DNA from: Saprospiraceae bacterium
GTDB taxonomy: Bacteria > Bacteroidota > Bacteroidia > Chitinophagales > Saprospiraceae
Direction: 5' to 3'
Assembly: GCA_030645295.1 (NCBI GenBank)
Contig: JAUSMG010000126.1
Span: forward strand, 1 to 34,797
DNA length: 34,797 nucleotides
A model generated the notes under the pieces. The model saw nothing but the letters and a program-made list of their open reading frames with translations. It made no database searches and was not told the origin of the DNA. A program made the translations under genes and the position numbers. Positions within the stretch are counted from its first letter, which is position 1, and each line of letters begins with the position of its first letter. Shown piece after piece: positions 25,092 through 33,197 of this stretch.

Positions 25092-26312
25092 TTAAACATC
25101 TGTAGGATCGTTTGCGCCGGTAATTTCTACAGGCCGGTCACGGTAAAATATTGCGCCCAACATTAAAATAACAGCAGTCGCTAAAATGACGAAAAACAGC
25201 ACACCATCATCGAAGGCTTCGATGCGTTGCGCGTCGGGAATTTTATAAAACAAAAGGATGGTGATCAATCCGCGCGGGATGTAAAACAACTCCGGGAGCA
25301 GGTTATATCGGTGTACAACCCGCAAATAGATGAAACGCAGGCCCAGCAGCGCTGCTACAATCAGGGAACCCAATTCCCATACCTGCAAATCCTGGAAATA
25401 AGCCACCCCAATGCCGTAACCAAAAATAACGAAAAAGAACGTTCGAATCAAGAAGGAGGATTCAGCCGTGATGGATTTTAAAAACCCAACCTCATTTTCC
25501 ACGTTTTCATTTGAAAAGTAACGTTTGAGCGGCCTCCATCGTATAAGCTCCCAATTATTAATGACCAATCCAAACATCAGAATGGTAATTAGAGAGGGCA
25601 GATGCATCATTTTTCCGCCAACATAAATGACAATTAGCACCGCGAACGACAAAAAGAACTTTACGTTTATCCGGTTCCGTATCAGCAGCAGCATAAGACC
25701 AAAACAAACCGCCACCGACAGCACCAAAGCCACCACGATACTGCCGCCAAACCATGCAACATCCTGAACACCAATTTGATGGCCCGAGGTGAAAAAATTA
25801 AAAACCATGATGCCAATGATGTCTGAAAAAGAGGCTTCGTATATCAGAAACTCCTTTTTTTCAGGCTCCAGATGGTGCACACTCGGCAATACCACGGCGC
25901 TGCTTACAATGCTCAACGGGATGGCGTAGATCAAACAATTGATCCATGGCGTTTCCGGCAACCACCAAAAAAGAATGCCGGTTACTGCCAACGAGGAGAC
26001 TAGAAAAATCACCAGGGCCGAGAAGAAAGAATTCCTGATGAGCGGTAAGCGTTCCTTCGTAATTTCCAAATCCAACCCGGATTCCAACACGATCATAATA
26101 AGCCCGATCGTTCCCAAAACCTCTACCACTGTAGGCGGAACCTCGAAGGTATATCCCAACAAATCAGCCACATATCGAATTAATATGCCCGTGCCAAGCA
26201 AGAGCAACACCGAGGGTACCCGGGTAAGGCGATTGAGGATTGAAAAAAAATAAGAGAGAATGACCAGGCCACAAACTGCGAACAGAATGTTATACGTTGA
26301 GATATTTTCCAT
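25092..26312 (-). CDS. Cation:proton antiporter (CPA-type)
   Basis: Polytopic; VPSVLLLLGTGILIRYVADLLG, EVLGTIGLIMIVLESGLDLEI, AIPLSIVSSAVVLPSVHHLEPEKKEFLIYEASFSDIIGIMVFNFF are typical of Na+/H+ exchanger domains. Confidence 0.88.
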   Translation of the reverse strand: MENISTYNILFAVCGLVILSYFFSILNRLTRVPSVLLLLGTGILIRYVADLLGYTFEVPPTVVEVLGTIGLIMIVLESGLDLEITKERLPLIRNSFFSALVIFLVSSLAVTGILFWWLPETPWINCLIYAIPLSIVSSAVVLPSVHHLEPEKKEFLIYEASFSDIIGIMVFNFFTSGHQIGVQDVAWFGGSIVVALVLSVAVCFGLMLLLIRNRINVKFFLSFAVLIVIYVGGKMMHLPSLITILMFGLVINNWELIRWRPLKRYFSNENVENEVGFLKSITAESSFLIRTFFFVIFGYGIGVAYFQDLQVWELGSLIVAALLGLRFIYLRVVHRYNLLPELFYIPRGLITILLFYKIPDAQRIEAFDDGVLFFVILATAVILMLGAIFYRDRPVEITGANDPTDV

Positions 26313-26349
26313 CTGCGCGAAGATAGCAACATTTTAAATAGAACAATTA

Positions 26350-27708
26350 ATGTCTAATATCCCTACAAACCTCGATGATTCGGTCACCGAACACTTCGTC
26401 GAGGCTGCGAAAAATGTGCTGAAAGAGAACCTCCTCGGCAATTTCACCAAACCTGCCCCCGGTCTGTACCCCCACCAATGGAATTGGGACGCAGGCTTTA
26501 TCGCGCTCGGTTACGCGCGTTCTGATTTCCGTCAGGCCTGTAATGAACTCAGCGCGCTTTTTCGCGGCCAGTGGGCCAACGGGATGGTCCCGCAGATTGT
26601 GTTTTCCGTCCAAAACAAGGGCAAATACTTTCCAGGCTATGTTTTTTGGAACACGAAAGGTGTTCCCGGAAAGCCACGAAATGTGCGCACCTCTGGCATC
26701 ACGATGCCTCCTGTGCATGGGTTTATCCTGAACCACCTGTTGAAACTCGCGCCGGACTCGAAGCGTTACCGGCCATTTTTCCAACGTATGTTCGACCGTG
26801 TACTATTGCTTCACCAATATTGCTACGAATTCCGCGACCCGGAACGCGAGGGACTGGCCTTTATCTGCCACCCCTGGGAATCCGGGATGGACAATCTGCC
26901 CACTTGGGAGGAGGTTTTTACCCAAATCCAATTCGACGCTTCTCAGGTTCCACCCTACGAGCGCCGGGATCTGGAGTACGTAGACGCGCCCTACCGTCCC
27001 CGAAAACAAAGCTACGACCGCTACATTTATCTGGTCGATCTGTTACGGAAACAGCGCTACCAGGAGCCGGAAATATGGAATGACTACCCTTTTCAGGTAC
27101 AGGAACCCATGTTCAATGCCATCCTGAACCACAGCAACGAGGCGCTTCTCGAATTGGGGCAATGGCTTGGCCAGGATACCGGACAACTCCGCGAATGGTA
27201 TACCCAAACCAATCAGGCGCTTAGCCATAAACTCTGGGACGAAAGCCTGGGCGTTTTTGTTTCCTATGACCGGGTGCACCGTCGACCCATTCCGATCACG
27301 ACCGCTGGCGGATTGATCCCGCTGCTATGCGGCGCAGCCAACGCCGAGCAATCGGCTCGAATGGTCTCCCTGATCCAAAGTCCGACTTTTTCCGGCACAT
27401 CGGAAAATCCCGCCTGGCTATGCGCTTCCACCGCGCTGGATGAACCGGGTTTCGATGCCTGTCGTTATTGGCGCGGACCGGTTTGGATCAACATGAACTG
27501 GCTGTTGTTCCACGGTTTGCGGCGATACGGGCAAGCAGATCTGGCGGCGCGACTGCGTTCAGATTCGCTGGAACTGGTGCGCAAATTTGGTTTTTGGGAA
27601 TACTACAACCCCTGGAAAAACCTGCCGGAAGGCGAGAAAAACGGCGGGTACGGCGCTGATCAATTCTCCTGGACGGCGGCTTTGGTGTTGGATTGGCTGG
27701 AAGAGTAA
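26350..27708 (+). CDS. MGH1-like (GH63/trehalase-like) glycoside hydrolase, candidate mannosylglycerate hydrolase
   Basis: YPHQWNWDAGFIALGYARSDFRQACNELSALFRGQWANGMVPQIVF, ITMPPVHGFIL, CHPWESGMDNLPTWEE, YWRGPVWINMNWLLFHGL; divergent from the antiporter/mpgS/mpgP genes. Substrate is inferred from context. Confidence 0.75.
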   Translation: MSNIPTNLDDSVTEHFVEAAKNVLKENLLGNFTKPAPGLYPHQWNWDAGFIALGYARSDFRQACNELSALFRGQWANGMVPQIVFSVQNKGKYFPGYVFWNTKGVPGKPRNVRTSGITMPPVHGFILNHLLKLAPDSKRYRPFFQRMFDRVLLLHQYCYEFRDPEREGLAFICHPWESGMDNLPTWEEVFTQIQFDASQVPPYERRDLEYVDAPYRPRKQSYDRYIYLVDLLRKQRYQEPEIWNDYPFQVQEPMFNAILNHSNEALLELGQWLGQDTGQLREWYTQTNQALSHKLWDESLGVFVSYDRVHRRPIPITTAGGLIPLLCGAANAEQSARMVSLIQSPTFSGTSENPAWLCASTALDEPGFDACRYWRGPVWINMNWLLFHGLRRYGQADLAARLRSDSLELVRKFGFWEYYNPWKNLPEGEKNGGYGADQFSWTAALVLDWLEE

Positions 27709-27721
27709 GAGAAAATGCATG

Positions 27722-28699
27722 TCAAAAATGCACCAATCTTGTAGCATAACGCACCGGTTTAATCGCCTCTTTCGCCCCATTTTTCTGGGGCATAAACTGC
27801 CAGGGCGTCACCTGATGGGTCCAGTCGAATTCAGCTTTTTCCAGGTAACGACGGCGAAATTCAACGGGCGTACAAGCGCGGTATTTTTTGAACAAGCGGT
27901 TGAAATTGGCCAGGTTGTTAAAGCCGGATTTGCTGGCGATCTGGTTGACCGTTTCATCGGTGTCGAGCAACAGTTTGCAGGTGTGGCCTACGCGGATATC
28001 GATCAAAAAATCGGTGAAACTCCGAAAGGCAAATTTTTGGAAAAAGTGGCTGAATGCCGAGTCGCTCATGTTGACCAGCGCCGCTACATCGCCGATTTTT
28101 AGTTCCGGATTGGCGAAATGTTTTAAAATATACCCGTATGCGACCTGAATTCGATTGCTGTCGGAACGAAGCGCCTGCGGGGAAAAGCCTTCGGTGGCCA
28201 GGAATGTAGCATCACTGGATTGGGAAAGCAGATCGAGCAATTGCAAAAACTCGATGATGTTGGTGAAGCCCTTGTCTTCTGTCAGACCGATCATAATCCG
28301 CATCGCTTCTTCGAATGTTTTTCCGTGAAACTTGATGCCCCGACTGGAGTCCCGCAGCAATTGCCGGATCTTAATAAAGCGCTCTTTTTGAAAGAGTTGT
28401 CCGCTAAATAATTCCATGGCGAACTGAATCGTGATCACCCGGTATGGCTGTCCGCTTTGTTGTAATTGTGTATCGCCATCCCATTTGTGGTACAGGTATG
28501 GACCCAGAAGTACCAGATCATAATCGGCATACCGCTCGGTGGAATCGCCGACTATCCGGGTGCCCGACATACCCGCGATCAAATTGAGTTCGTATTCCGG
28601 GTGGTTGTGAATCGGGTAATCGAACCCGTTGCAGACCGAGTCCAGCACAACGAAGACATCCGGGGTTTTAAGGGGGGTTATTTCACGGTAGATGTTCAC
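27722..28699 (-). CDS. AraC-family transcriptional regulator
   Basis: Cupin-like N-terminus; C-terminal HTH (IGDVAALVNMSDSAFSHFFQKFAFRSFTDFLIDIRV...VNQIASKSGFNNLANFNRLFKKYRACTPVEFRR). Confidence 0.93.
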   Translation of the reverse strand: MNIYREITPLKTPDVFVVLDSVCNGFDYPIHNHPEYELNLIAGMSGTRIVGDSTERYADYDLVLLGPYLYHKWDGDTQLQQSGQPYRVITIQFAMELFSGQLFQKERFIKIRQLLRDSSRGIKFHGKTFEEAMRIMIGLTEDKGFTNIIEFLQLLDLLSQSSDATFLATEGFSPQALRSDSNRIQVAYGYILKHFANPELKIGDVAALVNMSDSAFSHFFQKFAFRSFTDFLIDIRVGHTCKLLLDTDETVNQIASKSGFNNLANFNRLFKKYRACTPVEFRRRYLEKAEFDWTHQVTPWQFMPQKNGAKEAIKPVRYATRLVHF

Positions 28700-28849
28700 T
28701 TCAAATTTTTAAGTATTGAAATATTTCCGTTAGTTCGTTCGTAAAAGTACATTCTAACCGCTTAATAGTATCAGGTTTAGTCAGAAATCTTCTTTTCAGG
28801 TACTCATGGGCCTCGGATCCTCCTTTCTTTGCGACAAAAATCAAACACA

Positions 28850-29368
28850 ATGGGACTCGTTTTTGACATGGACGGTACAATGGTGGACAATATGATGACC
28901 CACCATCGCGGCTGGCGAAAAACGCTGGCGGACTACGGCCTTTTCCTGACCCTGGAAGAGGTCATGGCGACTTGCCACGGAAAGAACGTGGAGATCATCG
29001 AACGGCTGTTTCCGGGAAAATATAGTCTGGAGGAGCGCGAGCGTATTTCATTCGAAAAAGAAAGTAAGTACCGGGAGATCTTTTTGTCTGAACTTCAATT
29101 GCTTCCAGGTTTGCACGAACTTCTTGAAACTGCCCGGAAAGCCAGGATTCCCATGGGGATCGGTACGGCGGCCCCCAAGGAAAATGTGGATTTTGTGCTG
29201 GATAACCTGAACATCCGGCACTATTTCCAGGCAGTGATACATGCCGATGATGTCGATAAAGGGAAACCCGATCCGGAGGTCTTCTACAAAGTCGCGGACA
29301 AACTGGTTGCTCATAATAGTACAACCTATTTGCGTAATAGTATTAGCTTCTCTCTTTTTTCCGAGTGA
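28850..29368 (+). pseudogene. C-terminally truncated HAD phosphatase (beta-phosphoglucomutase-like)
   Basis: MGLVFDMDGTMVDNMMTHHRGW...GIGTAAPKENVDFVLDNLNIRHYFQAVIHADDVDKGKPDPEVFYKVADKL, then the unrelated tail VAHNSTTYLRNSISFSLFSE*. The acidic motif IV region (FEDSPxG) is missing. Confidence 0.65.
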
Positions 29369-29423
29369 CTTTTGCCAATCTGAATCACAATCAGGTTGCT
29401 ATGGGTCCTACTTTTACTACCGG

Positions 29424-29489
29424 AAATTCGCCTTGCATGGGTCTTACGACCCCGCAAAATTCGCCTTGCGCGGGTCTTACGACCCCGCA
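29424..29489. repeat. Two tandem 33-nt palindrome-containing repeats at the 5' end of the SusC ORF
   Basis: AAATTCGCCTTGC[ATG/GCG]GGTCTTACGACCCCGCA twice (29424-29456, 29457-29489), with GCGGGTC-TTAC-GACCCCGC hairpin; encodes NSPCxGLTTPQ. Confidence 0.95.
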
Positions 29490-32400
29490 ACGCACCCGCA
29501 TCATCTCCCTTTTTCTGCTGCTATTCATCCTGCAAATTGGTGTCGCACAGACCTTTGAAGTGTCCGGGACGGTGGTTTCCACCGAAGACGGCGAACCACT
29601 TATTGGCGTGAGTGTACAGGAAATGGGCGCCGGAACCAATAACGGCTCCATGACGGATATCAATGGGGCCTTTAAATTAACCCTGGCTTCTTCCGATGCG
29701 ATATTGCTTTTTCGCTACACGGGTTTTGCCGATCTGGAGCTGCCTGTGCAAGGCCGCACCACAGTCTCCGTCCTGATGAGCAGCGCTGCAAACCTGTTTC
29801 AGGATGTTGTCGTGACGGGTTATAAAAAAGAGATCCGAAGCGACATTTCCTCTGCCATTACCTCCATCAAATCCAGGGATATCGAGAAACTGGTCGTAGT
29901 GGGAATTGACCAGGCTTTGCAGGGACAAGCGCCGGGTGTTATGGTCACTCAGGTCACCGGCTCGCCGGGGGATGATATTGCCGTGCGCATCCGCGGGGCA
30001 GGTACTTTGGGCAACAACAATCCACTTTTTGTCATTGACGGTGTACCCACTACGGGAAACATCAACATGTTTTCTCCGGGCGACATCGAATCCATAGAGG
30101 TGTTGAAAGACGGCGCTGCGGCGGCTATTTACGGCGCCAGGGCTGCCAACGGAGTGGTCCTTATTACCACCAAACGCGGCAAATCAGGCAAACCAACTTT
30201 TTCTTTTGAAGCCTATTCCGGGGTGCAAAATGTCGTAAATCTGCCTACGTTGCTGAATTCGGAGGAATACCTGACTATCCGCAACGAGGCCATTACGAAT
30301 GCCAATACCCTCCGCAATCCGGCCAATCAATTGCCCACTTACGATCCGGCCATTCTGGACTCCTTGCCCGACATCGATTGGCTAGATCTGGTGTTCAACC
30401 CTGCGCCGATTCAACATTACGCGTTGTCAGCCTCGGGAGGCAGTGAATCAAGCAATTTTTACCTGTCCGGGGAATACCATACCCAAGACGGGGTATTCAA
30501 AGGACAAGGTTTTGACAAATATCAGGTTCGTTTCAACGGAGAAATTGGCGGCAAACGCTTCAAAGTAGGCAACAATCTGTCATTTTCCCACACCGATCGC
30601 CAGGTGATCGGCGCTTCCGGCGATGGTTACGGTCCCGGCAACGAGCTCAGCGGGATCCGCTATACGCTCATCGCAGCGCCGGTGTTTCGCAGTCAAAATG
30701 CGGATGGCAGTTATGTCAACGTCAGTTCCGAACTCGGCGACCCTACGCTTTATGGCGACGGCAATGCCAACCCCTTGGTTTTTATCAAAAATACCGACTG
30801 GAACATAAAACGATATCGCTTATTCGGGAATGTATTTGCAGAATTGTCACCCTGGAAGGGTCTAAAACTGCGCTCCACGCTTGGCGGCGACTTCCAGTTT
30901 GAGCGCGAAAAATTATTCAAAGAACGCCTCTCAGATGCGGTGTACTCCCCGACCTCGCTCAACGAAGGCCGGGTGTTTAACCAGACGCTGGTCTGGAACA
31001 ACACCGCAGATTTTCAGCGGACATTTGGCGATCACCGTATTTCTGCCCTTTTGGGCATGGAGGCCATCCAAAACCACACCGATTATCTGGGTGCCTCGGC
31101 CAATAATTTCCGCCGTACAGATCCACTGTTCCGATACATTGATGCGAGCATCCCGGAAGCCATCGGCAATGTGAATGCATCGGGTATTGCAACCGAATGG
31201 GCTTTGTTGTCTTACTTTGCTCAGGCGGGCTATTCCTACAAAAGCCGTTATGTGCTGAGCGCTGCGGTGCGTCGTGACGGGTCTTCCCGTTTTGGAAAAA
31301 ACAATCGCTGGGGTGTTTTCCCTTCAGTTTCGGCGGCCTGGAATGTATCGAACGAGCGCTTTTTTGAGCCTGTCAAATTCATTTCCAGCCTGAAACTCCG
31401 CGCCAGTTGGGGCCGATTAGGCAATCAGGAAATCGGGATTTATCCCTACAGTTCCCTGGTCAGCACAGGCGATCAAGTCTACGTTTTTGGCAATCAGATC
31501 GTGACGGGCGCCACCATTCTCGAAACCGGCAACAGCAATATCCGCTGGGAAACGAGTACCCAGAGCAACCTCGGGCTGGACATGAGTTTTTGGGGAGATC
31601 GCCTTTCGTTGACCGCCGATGTATTCCGCAAAACGACCGATGATATTCTTGTTCGTGTGCCCGTTCCACAGGCTGGAGGCTCAGTACGGCCACCATTCAT
31701 CAACGCCGCTTCGGTTGAAAACAAAGGCCTTGAACTTGGTTTGATCTACAAAAACCGGATTGGGAAATTCAGATATGATATCGGTGCAAACATCTCTGCG
31801 ATCCGAAATCAAGTCACCTCTATCGCCAACAGCGAACCGATCCTGGGCGGTTTTGGCTTGTCCGACGGCGCTTTGACCAAAACGGAAACGGGTTATCCGG
31901 TCGGATCGTTTTTCCTGTATGAAATGCAGGGGATATTCCAGACACAGGAAGAAATCGATGGTAGTCCTTTCCAAACGACCAACACCCGTCCGGGCGATGT
32001 GCGGTTTGCCGACCTGAATGGCGACAATAAAATTGACGACAAAGACCGTAAGCATATTGGCAACCCGTTCCCGGATTTCACGTATGGTGTGAACCTCGGC
32101 TTCAACTGGAAAAACTTCGATTTCTCGACTTTGATCCAGGGTGTGCAGGGCAACGACGTGTATTTTCTCTACGGCAATTTTGCCTACGAAACCCAATCGC
32201 GCGGATTCAATTCCTACTCGGATATCCTCAACCGCTGGACACCGACCAACACCAATACCAACATCCCCAAGGTAAGTCTGGATGACCGTAACGGCAATCG
32301 CCGTGCTTCGACCCGGTTCCTGGAGGACGGCTCGTATATGCGCATCCGCAACATCACGCTCGGCTACAATTTTAAGGAACTGTTGAAATGGAAAGACATC

Positions 32401-32595
32401 GGTGGTTTCCGGCTTTATGTGACGGCACAAAATGCGCTCACGTTCACGAAATATCCCGGCCTGGATCCTGAAATTCAGGCCAATGCAAATGACACGCGTG
32501 GCCTTGGGCTTTCCTCCGACCTTGCGGTGGGGATTGACTGGGGGACGGTGCCCGCGCCGAGGACGTTTATTGCGGGGTTGAAACTGGTTTTTTGA
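29437..32595 (+). CDS. SusC/RagA-family TonB-linked outer membrane protein
   Basis: Signal RTRIISLFLLLFILQIGVAQ, carboxypeptidase-like domain (GTVVSTEDGEPLIGVSVQEMGAGTNNGSMTDINGAFKL), plug (VMVTQVTGSPGDDIAVRIRGAGTLGNNNPLFVIDGVPT), SIEVLKDGAAAAIYGARAANGVVLITTKRG. The track ORF begins at GTG 29365. Confidence 0.95.
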   Translation: MGLTTPQNSPCAGLTTPQRTRIISLFLLLFILQIGVAQTFEVSGTVVSTEDGEPLIGVSVQEMGAGTNNGSMTDINGAFKLTLASSDAILLFRYTGFADLELPVQGRTTVSVLMSSAANLFQDVVVTGYKKEIRSDISSAITSIKSRDIEKLVVVGIDQALQGQAPGVMVTQVTGSPGDDIAVRIRGAGTLGNNNPLFVIDGVPTTGNINMFSPGDIESIEVLKDGAAAAIYGARAANGVVLITTKRGKSGKPTFSFEAYSGVQNVVNLPTLLNSEEYLTIRNEAITNANTLRNPANQLPTYDPAILDSLPDIDWLDLVFNPAPIQHYALSASGGSESSNFYLSGEYHTQDGVFKGQGFDKYQVRFNGEIGGKRFKVGNNLSFSHTDRQVIGASGDGYGPGNELSGIRYTLIAAPVFRSQNADGSYVNVSSELGDPTLYGDGNANPLVFIKNTDWNIKRYRLFGNVFAELSPWKGLKLRSTLGGDFQFEREKLFKERLSDAVYSPTSLNEGRVFNQTLVWNNTADFQRTFGDHRISALLGMEAIQNHTDYLGASANNFRRTDPLFRYIDASIPEAIGNVNASGIATEWALLSYFAQAGYSYKSRYVLSAAVRRDGSSRFGKNNRWGVFPSVSAAWNVSNERFFEPVKFISSLKLRASWGRLGNQEIGIYPYSSLVSTGDQVYVFGNQIVTGATILETGNSNIRWETSTQSNLGLDMSFWGDRLSLTADVFRKTTDDILVRVPVPQAGGSVRPPFINAASVENKGLELGLIYKNRIGKFRYDIGANISAIRNQVTSIANSEPILGGFGLSDGALTKTETGYPVGSFFLYEMQGIFQTQEEIDGSPFQTTNTRPGDVRFADLNGDNKIDDKDRKHIGNPFPDFTYGVNLGFNWKNFDFSTLIQGVQGNDVYFLYGNFAYETQSRGFNSYSDILNRWTPTNTNTNIPKVSLDDRNGNRRASTRFLEDGSYMRIRNITLGYNFKELLKWKDIGGFRLYVTAQNALTFTKYPGLDPEIQANANDTRGLGLSSDLAVGIDWGTVPAPRTFIAGLKLVF

Positions 32596-32647
32596 AATGA
32601 CGATTAGAAATTGCTTTGATCTTTTCATCCACTAAATATAATTCGCA

Positions 32648-32821
32648 ATGAAAAACTTAAGTCTTTCGACTGTTTTTGCATTATTGCTGATGTCTATATC
32701 GCTCAGTTCATGCGAAGCGATAGCAGGAATCTTTAAAGCTGGAATGGGCTTCGGCATTTTCATTGTAATAGCTGTGATAATACTGATCGTATGGCTGATC
32801 ATGCGTTCCCGTAAAAAATAA
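32648..32821 (+). CDS. Small lipoprotein/membrane protein (57 aa)
   Basis: Not in the track: MKNLSLSTVFALLLMSISLSSCEAIAGIFKAGMGFGIFIVIAVIILIVWLIMRSRKK*; lipobox LSSC plus one TM helix. Confidence 0.75.
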   Translation: MKNLSLSTVFALLLMSISLSSCEAIAGIFKAGMGFGIFIVIAVIILIVWLIMRSRKK

Positions 32822-32868
32822 GCACTAACCCAGGGTTAATAACTTTTTATGTGCCTCATCATCCCATG

Positions 32869-33123
32869 CCGTTGTTGTTGGCGAGGACGCTAGGGGTGTA
32901 CGGAATGTTTGATCATATCAGCCGCATCGCGGCGAAACGTCTGTAGAAATAAAGGCGAGAATTCGGTCTGAAGGTGCGTAGCACCGGAACTTTTGACGGG
33001 TGTTTCGGTGCTACGCACCTTACAAATCTACTCAAAACTCTATTTCTACAGACGTTTCGCCGCGATGCGGCTGATATGGTCAAACATTCCGTACACCCCT
33101 AGCGTCCTCGCCAACAACAACGG
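32869..33123. repeat. Nested ~255-bp inverted repeat (83-nt outer arms, 16-nt inner arms)
   Basis: Outer arms 32869-32951 and 33041-33123 pair at 82 of 83 positions; inner AAGGTGCGTAGCACCG (32971-32986) pairs perfectly with CGGTGCTACGCACCTT (33006-33021). Confidence 0.97.
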
Positions 33124-33197
33124 CGGAGAAAGTGATGATTTTACTTTTGACTCAACCCCGTTTAGTAGCCGCGTTACACAAACAATTGACTAATAAC

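Noticed and set aside
31681-32628. 315-aa minus-strand ORF antisense to SusC
   Set aside because: Low-complexity shadow translation of the SusC barrel; the opposite-strand SusC gene is unambiguous.
32869-33123. Nested hairpin as an integron attC site or a structured ncRNA
   Set aside because: No integrase, no attC-type R/L box layout recognised, and no matching RNA family could be named; kept only as an inverted-repeat element.
32993-33193. 66-aa ORF MTGVSVLRTLQIYSKLYFYRRFAAMRLIWSNIPYTPSVLANNNG...
   Set aside because: Translation of the right half of the large inverted repeat; no independent support.
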